From: Effrenium voratum | Lineage: Eukaryota; Sar; Dinophyceae; Suessiales; Symbiodiniaceae | Assembly (NCBI GenBank): GCA_963377175.1 | Contig: CAUJNA010001002.1 | Coordinates: forward strand, 251,883-315,882 | Length of the DNA stretch: 64,000 nt | Direction of reading: 5' to 3' | In this document: one piece after another, positions 9,449 through 22,380 of the stretch | How positions within the stretch are numbered: position 1 is the first letter of the stretch | Layout: every line of letters begins with the position of its first letter | Notes under the pieces: generated by a model | Seen by the model: only the letters and a program-made list of their open reading frames with translations | What the model was told of the DNA's origin: nothing | Databases searched by the model: none | Made by a program: the position numbers and the translations under genes

Positions 9449-9785
9449 CCCAGAAAGCAGGAGGTTCGGGGCAAATTCCGCCCACGCGCTGTACTTGGGG
9501 GACTTTGCTACGTCAAAGCGAAGGTTTCTGCCGTAAGGTCCCCGATTTTCGGACTGTGAACTACTTTCCCATAATAGGGCTCCTCAGAAGATCTCCATTT
9601 TGCAACCACTTGAAACATGTTGCTTTTTCAACACCAAAATAAAGTGGGAAACCACCATTTACAAGGCAATGTTCAGGTGTATAATGCAAGGATCCCTGCA
9701 AAATGGGTTTGGTCTCCCTCCCTTTCCTGTTTGGTGGTTTGAAGAGGGCAACCAAACGCAAATTGCGGGCATTGCAATTTTGGGA

Positions 9786-9932
9786 GAGCTGTGCATAGTT
9801 GCGAATCCATCTTGCACCACCGTTCAGACACTCAGAAACCCAACGGAACGGTTCGATTTCCCAACGCAAGTACCAGCAAACAATGGTTCAACCATGGTTT
9901 CACAGTGGTGCAGGGTTTTGTCCATCAACAGT
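9786..9932 (+). mobile_element. Family B element, diverged
   Basis: Left part gcgaatccatcttgcacca and right part gtggtgcagggttttgtccat then caacagt keep the B ends; the centre has aacaatggttcaaccatgg. Confidence 0.55.
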
Positions 9933-10186
9933 ATCCAATCGGATGTTCAATTTTGGGCAGGGGATCAAAATAGGTGTTCCTGCGACTAGCATTTGTGGTC
10001 GCCATTCAACGTCTCACCCCGCACAAGGAGAAACAGTGTGCCACGCGCCCTTCCATGTTGCCGCCAACGCCGAATGCTCATAGGCGTCCTTTTTGTTTTT
10101 GTCCTTTTTGCTTGTTTTTGGTTGTTTTTGGTTGTTCCTGGTTTACCTGGTGGTTGAAGCATCTAGAAGGACGCCTATGCTACTTA

Positions 10187-10304
10187 GGTCCCGCAGTAGT
10201 GCTCTTCTCTTCCCTTTTTTGGGGAGGGTTCCCCCACTGAAATAGACTACGGAAAAAAAAGAAGTTGGTATCCTTATTCTAACCTCTCTACTGAAAAACC
10301 TAGC
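10187..10304 (+). mobile_element. Family D element
   Basis: Starts taggtcccgcagtagtgc, core gggttcccccactgaaatag and actacgga, end attctaacctctctactg then aaaaacctag. Confidence 0.7.
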
Positions 10305-11141
10305 TACTGAAATTCACCCCACTGATTCAAGTGGTCGAAAACCGTCTTGTTGGTGGGTCCCCGGATTTTCCCAAGAGAGCCAGCAGGGAACCCTGGCCCG
10401 AAGCCCCCGATTTTTGGTCCAAATCGCGAAACTTGTCTTTTTGTGGGGGGGCCTTTCAACTGCCCTTCAAACCAGCCTTGAAAAATGTACGCCACCGCCC
10501 AAGGACGCCAAAGCCAACCGCACATCAAACCACGGCTGGTTTCGAATCGCCATACTCGCAAAAGACACGGGTGGAATGATTCTAAGAAACCAGCAGAAAA
10601 TTATACAGTTGAAGTTTTTTTGTGTTTGTCTGGCCCATTCCTTTCCTGTAGAATTTCCTGTAGCTGGTTTCTCTTGCTGGTTCTCAGAAGTTCTCAGCAG
10701 GAAATGAGAGAATGGGCCCTATAAACCGTCCCCTATGGTTTCCTTTAATGGAATCCCTAGGTTCATTCCCAAAACGCTGGGGCATTCCCTACTGAGCACC
10801 AGCAAGTTTTTACCTAGGATAATTGTTGTGATGAGGGAAATCGATATAGGTCTACCTGCTCGGGGTGGTTTTCATTCTTGTCCGTTTTACTAGGGGCAGG
10901 GTTCTTTTCCTCCTCGAGCAACCGCGGTACGTTTTTGCGATGCTGGAAGAAAGAGGAATGGAGTGCTTGTTCGTTGTTGTCACAAGGTTTGAGGCTAGTG
11001 CTCCGGCAGAAAGAAACAAGCAGGTCTCCGCTGTCATCCGTGCACTCGAATAGAGGATTGACTAGCTGCCAGTTCTTCTGTGAGACACTGTTCCTTTTTT
11101 TCCCCACACCCCTGAAACTTCCGGCGGCACGACGTCGGATC

Positions 11142-11162
11142 TCGCAGCAATTTTGGCTCCCG
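11142..11162 (+). promoter_or_regulatory. Trans-splice acceptor with relic spliced leader
   Basis: tcgcag is followed by CAATTTTGGCTCCCG. The dinoflagellate spliced leader as I recall it ends in AG then CCATTTTGGCTCAAG; here 12 of 15 bases after the AG match, with ATTTTGGCTC exact. Relic leaders of this truncated form mark genes re-inserted from trans-spliced mRNA (recalled from the dinoflagellate literature). An ATG follows 34 bp after the relic. It marks the likely 5' end of gene C. Confidence 0.55.
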
Positions 11163-11201
11163 CCTCGCATCGCGGGGCCGTTTCTCTCGGTTGCAATGAA
11201 G
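11148..11201 (+). CDS. Gene C first exon (5' UTR and probable start)
   Basis: Starts right after the relic-leader acceptor and runs through a GC-rich leader to ATGAAG at 11196-11201. Joining this to the hydrophobic exon at 12259 gives MK followed by [18 protein letters not shown], a textbook signal peptide. The join is a problem: after ATGAAG the intron would begin TGCGCG, which is not a known donor. A GT donor two bases into the Lys codon (ATGAA|gtgcgc) would need an acceptor shifted to match. In the unspliced frame a TAG follows after 13 codons. The location is fairly likely; the exact splice is unresolved. Confidence 0.35.
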
Positions 11202-14200
11202 TGCGCGGGGGCACCCCAGTCGCTTCGACTCACGTAGGCGAGCTCGCATGCCTCTTGCAAAAACAAAAGTTTGAATGGTCTTCCAAAGAAGAAACAAAAC
11301 AGTCTAGGAACTCCGGAGGTGAGTATATACCTTTAAGACGTCAGCATGGAAGCAGCTGCAAGTTCTAACTCCGCCTGAGGCAACTGATACCCTCCCTTCC
11401 ACGAACAGAAGGCACCTGCGAGAGAAATGGTACCTGGACCCTCTGTCAGGTGCCATCTCGGTTGCTTTCTGCTCCCCTGCTAAAAGTTTAACTTTCCGTG
11501 GTTTAATACGGAACACCCCTCTTCGTTTGCAACAAGTTAAAGTCCTATCATCCAGGCAAAATGCCGTAAAGCAAAGGTTTATCCCTGAAAAAAAGCTGAC
11601 CTTTTGGGTTGCCATGACTAAACAATGGTCACCAACAAGGGGAACCAAAAGGTCCGACAGCTTGGCCTTGGTCAACTTGAGCTGCCCGCTGCGCGGCAGG
11701 ACCCCGTCGGAGCGCCGCTTGGAAGGGGGAAAAAAACTCCGAAGGGTAAGGGCCTGTTGCTCGGTGGACGTTCCTTGTTGGCATGTTTTGTAAAACGGAA
11801 CATATGCAAAGGAAGTAGGGGGCCATGAACTCAGGAAGTGACTTGTTTTTCTTGTTTGGAAGACCATTTTGGTGGCAGACGGTTTGGACTTTCAGGCAAA
11901 AGCGCTCAGGACGTGAGTATACTCTACGAAAAGGCTTATGTTTGTTCTCATGGCGAAAGTCGAGCGAGCAGGTGATGGCGTCAGAAGCCACCGGACTCTC
12001 AATAGAGGCCGCTCAGACCAACCGAGTCACACCCTGAGTTCATGGACTCCGAGTTTGGACCATTTCAGGTGATAAACGCAACGTCCGGCCAGTTCACTCA
12101 GGAAGTGAGCCTAGACTCTCCATGACCCTTAAAAAATGGGCTCATTGCCCAAAAGAAAGGGGTCATCACCCCTTTGTCTAGGGGTCACGGAGACTCTAGG
12201 TACTTCTTTTCGAGTGCACGCGGAGAATCCGATTCAAATCGCACTCGATTCGATCAAGGTCTTGGCGTTCCTGGCCCTGGGCCTCGCCACAGCGGCAGAT
12301 GTGACCCCTGTGCTGGGTGCCCATGTGGGACACCGGGTGGGGTCACGGAAATTACCTGACGCTCGGTCCCTTTAAACGGAAAATGGTCCAAACACGTACC
12401 CCGCCTTTGACGTCGAACGGTTCCATGCGAATTGATGGAAAAAAGGCACTCACGCTTAAACCAGGAAGCGCATGACTCACATGTTCACTTTTTGGAGCCC
12501 TTGATTTGAAGCCGCAACCGGTAACCGCTCTAGAAGTCTAACACCCTGTGTTGGGTTGCGGGGTACCCAAAAAAGCGGAGTTCAATCATGATCAACTACA
12601 TTGCGAAAAGGGGCAAACTCAGGCCGAGGCAGAATCCAGTTGGTCTTGCCTCACTTCCTGCGTTCCTGGACTTTAAAAACTTTTTGAGAGGGCCATTTGT
12701 GCGGTAGATCAACAGCTTCATGTGTTGGCCAAGGCGCCGAGGAAGTGAGTCTGTCTTTCGGCTGCCGTTTTTTTTTGCGCGGAAAGCCGCTGGACGAAGA
12801 TTCGCCGGGATTGCGTGGGTCGAAACGAATATGTTCCTCAGTGCCAGGGCCCTGGAATGTTAACCCCGGAGAAAATACACCCCTGGTTTATGAATAGGGG
12901 GGTGGCCCCTTTTAGCGGGGATTCATCACTGTTGGAGGGAACACCCCCCTAATACTGGGACGGGTTCATTAATCCTAGGTCAACATTGGCCAGGAAACAC
13001 AGAACTTGAATTCAGGTGACTCCCAATTGGTGGTGGATGGATGGCTTGGGGTATCCATCCCTGGAACACTTCCAAGCCGCAAGTAGAGGGAAGCTGATAA
13101 ATTATAGTTATGTATATATATATATATATGACCGACTACAGTGGTAACTGGGTCCACCTGGTATACAGTTTTGTTTTGTTTTTAGAATCACAGGGGGGGG
13201 TGGCGGGTGAGGGAAGCAAAAGGCTTTGGTGTGCGACCATCGCGAAGCGTCCGCCTCTGCTTGCGCGCTTGGACTTTGCCTTCCCGCCGTGAAAGGCACT
13301 GTGGGCGTCGGAAGGTGAATCGTGTGGGTCAAGGACGCCGATTTCATTTATTTATTTATTTTAAATTGATTTTTAATTTTATTTTTATTTTATTTTTTAA
13401 ATACGCGGACGCCTGAGGCTGAAGGGGTTAACGTGTCCACTCGCGGGAAGGCCAGGGAAGCCGCAAGCTTCGCCATGAACCATCCTTCACCACAGTGTCA
13501 CAGCACCCGCTTCGTGTTTCCTCTTGGTTTTAAATGACCCAGACACAACAGATTCCCCTGACAAAACCAACACACGCATTTTGAGCTGGCTGAACACATC
13601 AAGCCTCTTGGTTTCCCTTGATCCCGGATCTCAGTGGAATCTGGCGAGTGGGGGGATGGCTCCCCAAAAGTGAAGAGCCCCCTCTTACACAAACCTCCAG
13701 CGGCGTCGTTTTCAGAGGACAACCCAAGGAAAACCCAGGAGAGTCCTTGTTTTTGGTTGGTTTCCTTGTTTTTGGTTGGTTTCCAGAGGAAAACTGAAGG
13801 AAAACCTGGGAAAGTTCTTGTTTTTGGTTGAACAAAATCCACCAAAGGAGGAGTGCCGAATCGATGCTCTTCCCCCCATGAAAGAATCCACCTAGCGGTT
13901 TGGATTGGTGGTTTGGGGATTTGAACGGGTCCAAATGGGAAACCGTACCTAACCACCAAACCTCCAAACCACCAACTAGAAGCATAGAGGGAAAGACTCA
14001 CCACCAAACCACCACCAAACCACCGGGCTCCAACAGCTTCCGTCTAATTGGTGGTTTGCAGCCAAATCGGCGGCTTGGTTGGTCGGTACGGTTTCCCATT
14101 TACCCTCAACAGAACCAGGGGTTCAAAAGCTTTCTGCCAGCTTCCCATTGAGGGATGTTGGTTGGAGCCCGGTTTGGTGGACCTTGGGAGACACTCCGAG

Positions 14201-17200
14201 GGGCAAAGTCGTCGAGATGCTGAAGGACATGAAAGCGCAGGGGCTGAAGGAGCAGATACGGTCGACGCGGCCGCGGCGATGCGACCGCGGCCTTGGGGCC
14301 CCTTTTCGGGCAATGGTTTGTTTTTTTTCTTCGGGCAATGGGCGGGCGTTTCTTCCAGGACAGGGGGGGGTTGTAACCCAACTGGCCATGGGTCAAAATC
14401 CAAAATTCCGTACCCCCAAGTGAACATCCGATTCAATCCAACCACTAAAATAGGAAGCCTAAAATGGGTGGTGAATTCACCTACCCCAAAATGGTACCAT
14501 TGGTTTTGACCCACGGCCACATGGTTTTGGGCGGAAGCCAAATAGGAAGCCTAAAATGGGTGCACCTACCAACCAACATGGGATCCAAAACAGCTTTGAC
14601 CCAATGGACGCGTTTTTTGGGACAACGTCGCTTATTCGGGCTGAAGTCCCCAACCTCAGAAGTCCGACTCAATGGCTCGGTTTTCCCCAAGCGTTGGTGA
14701 ACATTTTTGCGGGCGATGGCCGGCTTACGCCTGGCGGATTTTTTTCGGTTGGGAGAGGTGCAAAGGTGCATTTACCAAGTCCCCAAAATAATGGCCAGAA
14801 GTGGCCTTGAATCATGGGAAACCGGTACATTGATCAACTTTACAAGGGGAATGATTGCGTTAGGGACCGAAACCACACTCTGCGCATGCTCATGAGGTGT
14901 AGGATCCGTGCTTCCCCTAATTGCACTAGCTCTTGAGATCCTGGCTGCTGTTGGAAGGGCCCCTTCCAGTAGATTTTGGAAGTATCCACTCGGACAGGGC
15001 TCCGTAGCCATTGCCCTTTAAAGGGAGCCTCCAAAAGTGGCCACCGATCGTTTCCATGGAAGCCGCCGGTCAATTTGATCAACTTTTGACCCCCTTGGGA
15101 CCAGGGGCTGCTTATTCCTTGGGTTGCGAAGGTGTTGCGTTCGTCCCGAAGAGCTGCTCCACTCAGCAAGGGGCGGAGGATAGGGACCTGGATCACCTGA
15201 GTCACTTGACCACTTGGGGTAAATGGTCGGGGAACTGTCCCATCCATGCGGCAAGAAGCGCCAACATACCCCAGAGGAACAGAGCACACATGGAGAGTTT
15301 GGGGGATTTTGCATCTTTTTCAATGAGCCCCAGAAAGACAACACTCCTTCTGGTTCTTGTAATTCTTCACCGTAGGTGTTGAGACGTGTTCCTCTTTGTT
15401 CCAAGCCTTGTGCAACTGCCTTCTTCTTCTTCGCGGCTCCAAAGGGTCCTTGCCCTGTGCCCTGGAAACGGCTGCACTGCGTCCACATCGCCTCAAAAAG
15501 AAAGGCAAACAAAAACAAGCCTCAAGACAAAACCGGCCATCAAAATTGCCTCTGAGCATTGCAGGACAAGCAAGCGGAGGAGGTGCAGTTTGCCGCTTAC
15601 AAGTCGGGCACCTGTCTTGACGCTCAAAAAAGGGGCCCTGCCCGGTGAGCAAACGAACTGAAGGAACCTACGGGGTCCATTTTGGTTTCTTGGCCCTTCA
15701 GACTTGGTTGTTTGTGTCATGTTACACTTCAAGTTTGTCTTTTAGCAAGATCAACAAACCACCAAGCTACGACATCCTCAGTACTTGCGAGCTTTGTGGG
15801 CTTTTCAAGGGGCAGCCCGGGTTCCCAACCGCGAGAGGGGGTCCCTCTGAGAGCGCCCTTCAGAGGTGTCCCTTCCCGAGCCTTCAAGCACGTCCTTTCG
15901 CAACCAATGGGGTTCCTCAACTCACTTCCTGAGTTCATGAACTTTAAACTTTGGTCTTTGGGTCTTTGGGCCAAAATGACCATGGCTAAGTTTTCCCATC
16001 TTAAATCCTTTTCTTACCTCTTAAAAACACAAAACGTTTCTCCAGTTTTTGGGGGGTGACAAGGGCTATATGTCTGTAAAATATTAACTTCCCCAGGGCT
16101 TGGAGTTCTAAGGGATAAGAAAATCACCCTGTTCACAAGAGGATCCTTAGTCCTCCACATCACCACAATGTGAGATGAAAAACATGGCGAGAATGTGAGC
16201 AACCTTTCAAGGGTAGATGTACCTGGTAAGGATGATCCTTCACCTCTTAGTGATTCCCTATAAACATACTAAGCACAAGTTCCCTGTAGATCAAGGCGAC
16301 GAGGAGCATTAGGGTTGTTGATTTCCAACGAGGTGCTTGTTTCGTGCCAGGCCGGACGGGTTGTGTGAACTTGTGAACGGTCTGGTTGCACCTGGGAGGT
16401 TCATAGACGTGCGCGCCCCCAATGTCCTTTGCAAACATTGATGGAGCCCAACCAATGTGGGCCTTTGGCGCCGCAATAAGGCTCATAAAGCTCAAAATCC
16501 CTTTTGGGGCTGGGTGGGGTTTGTTAGCTTCCCTGAAAAAGGTTCCACCTGACCCTTGCAAAAAGAGGCTCGCTATTCGCTCCTTAGATGGTTTCAAACG
16601 GAAAACAACAGCAAGCCAACCTCCTTTAGTCTAGGGGTAACTTTCCCATTCCCGTATATTCCCAAAAGCCACCCCAAACTCAAGGAAGCGGCTTTTGAAC
16701 AAATCAAAGCCATTCTTCCAAACAGACGACCACTGAGGCGGCACGACGACAACCTTCAGGGCCTTGAGGAAACATCCCAGTTTTGGATGGTTTTGAATGA
16801 CTTGGTGGTTCCCACCCATCCCCCTTGTTTCTTTTTGGTGTTTAGGGTTTTGTTGCAGTTTCACAAATTAAACCACTAAAAGTTAGACTTTTAGCAGGGG
16901 ATCTGGGAGCAGCCCAGTTTTGGACGGGTTGAAGTGAAAGACGCATTTTGACCAGCACGCTGAGGCCCCGTGGCGTTTGAAGGGACACCGAAAGGAACAC
17001 AGCATATCTTGGGACTGCCCTGCTTGTGTAGGGTCGTTGGACCACCCCTGCCCCTTGTTGAGGTTCACGGGGGAAGCGTCAAGCCCCTAGAGTCAACAAT
17101 AGAAGCTGTAGAAGGATGGAAAAGGCATCAACCCCCAGAGCTACTCTCTAGCCAACAACATGAGTCCCAGGCTGCACAGACTTTCGTCTTGTTCCGCTCC

Positions 17201-20200
17201 TTTGTGGTCACCCAAAGGCACAGCTTGAACCTTCGGACATTCCACGGCCAACACGACGCTCTGATCGACAACTTGGTGTGACGAGTTTGGCTCCAAGCAG
17301 GCCGCGTCCTGTTGCAATCGAACGCAGACGTGGGGCGTCTGCCGCGTACAAATCCCTGCAAGCGCATCACGCAGCAAGGGTCGTGGCCGTTTTTTGGTAG
17401 GGCCGTGGGCAAGTGTTTGCTGGTTCCATTCTGGGAATGAGTTGGCCTACAGCATCCATAACTTGGTGGTTCCCCGAATCATTTGGTTCCTCAGCTTTTT
17501 AGCTTTTAGTGGGGGAATCCATTTATATAACCCACTGAAAGTTAAACTTTTAGGGCAGCCCAGATAATGTTGACCCCATATTAAAACTCGAGTTGGTTTT
17601 TGATGGGGGGGGGGCCGTCGCGGGGCAATCCATTTCCGTCTAGTTGGGACCCGCATTGGGGCCCAACACACACCTACTAGGAGGGCTTCTACAGCTTTCT
17701 GACTCATTCCCCCCTTTGAACCATCAAACACCCGGAGTGAACCAAGCTGCTCTTCACTGTTCTTGGCAAGCTTTTAATGTTTTAGGTTGGCTACCAAAAA
17801 ACCGACTCGTCTTTTTGCTACCATTCCCGCCCTTGGGGTCTCCTAGCCATCCGGTTCCTTAGCTTTTTAGCCTCTTAGTGTTTAGTGGTAGTTTCTATTT
17901 AACCCACTAAAAGTTAGTCACTTTGAGGGGGGGGATCAGAACTCGGGCAGCCCATTCCCATACCCCCGAATTTTGCGGGTTTCTTGCGGTTCTGTTGATT
18001 TCTAGCTTTGAGAGCTGCCAACAAAAACCCGACCCCGGCTCTTTGGCTCTCCTTCCCACGCCCCATAATGTTGACCCCATATTAAAACTCCGGCTCTTTC
18101 GCTCCCATGTTCACAAACCCCCGGGTTTTGCGAACCGTGCCGCACAAAACGACCGTCCCTCGCCCCTCGCCGCTCGCCGCGCGCCCCTCGCCGCTCGCCG
18201 CTCGCCGGTCCGAGGCAGTTCTGTGAGCTCACAGAGGCGGAGAAGACGCGGGTCATCGCGGACGCCAAGGACAAGATCGAGGCGAGGTCAAAGCCGGAGG
18301 TCAAAGCCGGAGGTCGCGGGAGGGGTACCAAACCGTGGGTGCATTTTGCCAAGGGATGTTAGGATTCTATGTATTTTTTTTTGCCGACCAACCGAGAAGC
18401 GCTTTCTGAGGTCTTTTTTAGTCAGTTGTTGTTTCGGGGTTTGGTTACCATTTTGGCGGCGCCAGAAAGTGTCTCGACTGGTTCTCGCCAGTCCGCCCGA
18501 TTGGAAGTGGATATTGAGAGAAGAACCAATGTGCCATCAGCCTGGAGTCTCCGAATGTGAGCCGCTCCTTTTAGCCAAGGGTAAGCCCCTCAACCATCAG
18601 CGTACCACATTGCCAAACGAGGTACGGACTCCCGGGTGATTTCGGGCCATGGGGACTCCAGGAGAAAAGAGCACCGTTCAGAAAGGGAAAGAAACACAGG
18701 ACTAGGAGCACGATTAAGAAGAATAAGAAGACGAGAAAGAAGATAATAATCATAATAATAATCAAAATAATCATAATAATGATAATAGTAATAATAGTAA
18801 TAATAGTAATAATAATAATGAGAAGGACAGTTGCTATAAATGAATATGGGTATATGACAGCAAGAAGAACAACTCATGATAGTCGCGAGAATAATCAACA
18901 AACACATGATCGTTCTAGAAATAGGAATGCACACAATGATAATGAGAAGACTGTGAACAATCATAATAATTCGGCAAAGAAGAATACCAAGGCTGAGAGG
19001 AAAATGATAGCAATACAAATGGCAATGAACCGAGGAAAGCATTTAGATGCTTATGTATATATATATATATATATACACACTATACTTATTATACTCATAG
19101 TAAGTCCTGAGAATTCGTTACGACAATTATCGCAATCTTCATAAGCCCAGTAAGACACCTGGAAAGTGAAGAAGGTACCGGAGGACCGTCCTCTTGGGGC
19201 CTTCTGGTGGCGGGAGGGAGGGAGGACACGTGTCCTGTTGCTCCCGTTGATCAAAGGCTCGGTTGCTCCCGTCGTTTGGGCTTTCATCCTCCTGGAGTCT
19301 TTATGGGTTCCATGACTCGGTCATGACCCCAATTTTTCCAAGGGCTGTGCAACTGGGTTTCACCCCCCCCCCCCCTTTCCCCGCCTTCGACGGGATCCCC
19401 TTTCTTTGAGGTGACCCATTTGTTTCTTAGGGTCATGGACTTTGACCCTATTTTCAAGGTTCAGACTCCAGGCGGGGGGTTCAGCTTTCAACCCTTCCTG
19501 TCAACCCCCCTCCTCAACCCCGTCCGGGTTTCACCCGTCAGGTTCCCCCCCCCCCCGAGGTTCAACACTGCCGGACAATGTACCCGTTAACTTGTGCATG
19601 CAAAGCTGGGTCAATAAGTGAGTGATTGAATGACCAACGAACTAATGAATGAATCAATGAATGAACGAAGGAATGAAGGAATGAAGGAAGGAAGGAATGA
19701 AGGAACCCCCCCTGGCCCGCGCAGCAACCGACCCCAGCGATGGGCAGGTTCTGGAGGCGGAGGTGGAGAAGAGCGACACCGACGCCGCGAGGCGCTCCGT
19801 CCTGCGAGTACCGTCCGCCTCCACATAGGTGTCGTGGTAGAAAAATAGAGGGCGATTCCTGGTTTACCTGGTGGTTTTATCATCTACCAGGGAAACCCAT
19901 CTATATTTCCCCTAAAAGGACACCTAGCCTCCAAATATTGGAAACCTCACTCCCCGAGCTCCATTTCGGTTTCTGTCGACCCCACAAACCACAAACTCCT
20001 GCAACAAAAAGAAACGAGAAAGCGAAAGGGCTGGTTCCTTAGCCTTTTAATGTTGACCCAAGTGAAGGGCTGGTTTGACCAACATGTAAAGGAAGGCGTT
20101 CTAGAATCACGGCGCGGGTTTCTCAACACATGCCTGCAACCTACCCAGTAGTAGCCTGGGGTCGTCAAAACTATTTCAGAGTAATGTTAACCCCGGATGA

Positions 20201-22312
20201 AGTTAAACCCCTGGTTGATTTTGATTGGGGGTTGTTTCCCCTTTTAGTGGGGATTCAGGCCACTTTTGGAGGGAACACCCCCGGAAAAATGGGACGGGTT
20301 TATTAATCCTGGGTTAACATTAGCTTTTTAGTGTTTAGTGGTAGTTTCCATTTAAGCAACTAAAAGTTAGTCGGGATCTGAGGGCAGCCCAGGACTGTGT
20401 GCATTTGTTTCGCCCATGATTTCGCCCCTTGTTACCTTACAATATCCACTTGTCTAAAGGGTATATGTTAAATTCGCTGAATTCCTCTGGTAAACCTTTG
20501 TTTTGAGTAAAGGGTTGATAGCACAACCTAAAAGAGGGGTATTGAACAGTGGCACCCTCGACATCCCGTGTTTGTTTGCAGGGTCGGGCCCCACTCCTAG
20601 TGAACCACAAGAAGGGTCCCAATGATTTGTCTACCTTCGGCTGACTGGTTGCAACTGGGCCTACTTAAAACTCCAAGGAAAGGGAAAGCAAGTTAAATAC
20701 CAAACCCCTGCCCCTTGAACCCATGAATTTGGGCAATGAGAAGAGGAGTAACGAGGCAGGAAATTCAGTTTGGTTTGTGAGTTAGGTAAGGCTTACTCCA
20801 GAGTCCAAGAGTCCGCAGGCTGCGAGTCTACTGAGTCTAGTGGATTGAAATCAAAGAAACCTAAAGCTAGCCAGTACGCATTTGTTTGAGCCCCCCGCAG
20901 ATTCGGGGACACCCCCTATAAACAATCTCCGGTTGATTAATCCGAGATTCCCATAAAGTTGCAGGAGCGCTCTCAATTTCACACTCCGAAACACATATTA
21001 TATATTGAATATATTTATTTATACACTATACATATATATATATATATATACACAACGCACTATATATATATATAGATATGTATATATGTATATATGTTGT
21101 GTAGCAGTGGGAGCCAGAAAACGTGCGACACCAATGAAGCGATGCCTACATTACCCTGCCGGGTTTACATGGCTCTCCTTGAATCTGAAGCTAAAACGAC
21201 AAATTCCCCTTTGGCTCCCATTTAATGTTCCCTGTTGGTGGGTTTAGGGAGCCATTCCTGGACAAGGAGGCGTTCCTGGCCAAAAAACTGCCAGGGAACA
21301 AAAAGGACCCATACCTTCAAACAGCCTCACAACTTGGAAAATCAAAATATGCTTCTCTTCTAGTTCCCGTCAAACTACTTTTTGTTTAGAAGGGTCCAGG
21401 GTGGTCGACTCAACTTCGGAACCTCCCCCCTTAAACAATCAAGCACAAATTTCTCAAAGTTCATAAGTACTAGGTCCCCCCAGTGCCCTTTCTCCCCCTT
21501 TTTGGGGAGGGTTCCCCTCCTAAAATCGACAGAACAAAAATCGGGTACCAACTTCTTCTAACCTCTCTGGAGGACCTAGAATCGACTCCTCTCGCTTTCG
21601 TTCCCTAAGGGTCGATGGATTGTTTTTGGTCAGGGTTCTTCATGGTCTGGGGGCTGTGCATTGGAAAAGTCATGACCCGTAAAAAATCAATCCACCATTT
21701 CTCAAAGTTCAAAAGTTGACTCCCTCTCCGGAGAACCTAGAATCGACTCCTCTGTGTGCTTTAGTATGACCCTTCTAGGAGCCCAAGACCTCATTATTTG
21801 AGGTCTGTGGGGGTCACAGGCCCTCATAATTTACGATCCTCCAAGGGGCTCCGAGGGCTTAGGGTTCAGGATGGTCGACTCAACCCCGGAACCTTCCCCT
21901 TTAAACAATTGATCAATCATTTCTCGCCAAGTAGTTTGGAGCCGACTTGGTGGTTTGGTGTGGATGGGTGGTTTCCCATTCTACAAGAACCCGGGGTTCA
22001 AATTGGGCAAAGTTCATTAAAAGACTCCTCTGTTCGCTTTGGTTACCAAAGGCCCCCCCCCCTCCCGCCCCTCCGGCTGCGGCGCCTCGGGCACCGACCA
22101 AAACTGTGAGGCTGGCGGAGGAGCTCAGCGCCCACGCCGCGGACATCGAGGCCGCGGCGGCGGAGAAGGAGGCGGGACGGCGGGACGGTGGGAGGTCGGA
22201 CGCGAGGGCCAGGGACTTTGGCTGTGGTTGTCCAAAAGTAGGTACCCGTAGGTACCCATGGGCGCCATGGAAACTTGAAGGACACCCGCGCGTTTGTTTT
22301 TTGTTTATTTTT

Positions 22313-22380
<68 letters not shown>

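Larger units (their letters stand above)
5763..11147. other. Region between genes B and C
   Basis: A mosaic of elements A, O, C, E, O, B, D, L, C, B-like, H, B and D, listed separately. 7960-8400, 9060-9390, 10310-10680 and 10800-11100 hold nothing I can assign. No exon with both a good acceptor and family support was found. Confidence 0.45.
12312..14200 (+). other. Gene C intron 2
   Basis: GC-AG (or GT-AG with shifted ends). Holds family C (12648), J (12858), a (TA)n tract, an A/T-rich tract (13341) and family G repeats (13893, 14039). 13410-13880 is unassigned apart from a doubled tccttgtttttggttggttt at 13742. Confidence 0.5.
14250..15564 (+). other. Gene C intron 3
   Basis: GA-AG, bounded by AAG|GAGC and CAG|GACA. 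Contains a full and a short family H copy (14385-14603). 14604-15550 is unassigned. At 15001 the string tccgtagccatt equals the first 12 bases of the recalled spliced leader but diverges after it. Confidence 0.5.
15603..18214 (+). other. Gene C intron 4
   Basis: GT-AG, phase 2. Holds a truncated family C copy (15918) and family F repeats (16803, 17463, 17843). The strings ataatgttgaccccatattaaaac occur at 17564 and 18065. 16000-16800 and 16925-17460 are unassigned. The last 60 bp are a GC-rich cgctcgccgctcgcc run. Confidence 0.5.
18282..22120 (+). other. Gene C intron 5
   Basis: GC-AG, phase 0. Contains AT-rich tracts (18735, 19053, 20998), a GAAT tract (19615), family P (19855), J plus F back to back (20182-20391), D (21470) and G (21930). 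20400-20990 and 21110-21465 hold nothing I can assign. 19300-19560 is C-rich. Confidence 0.5.

Noticed and set aside
22096..22120. Extension of exon 6 upstream (KTVRLAE)
   Set aside because: Open, but starting at GAG restores the family run KIEELSA.
22300..22380. Poly(T) as the tail of a retroposed gene
   Set aside because: No coding remnant or target duplication beside it.
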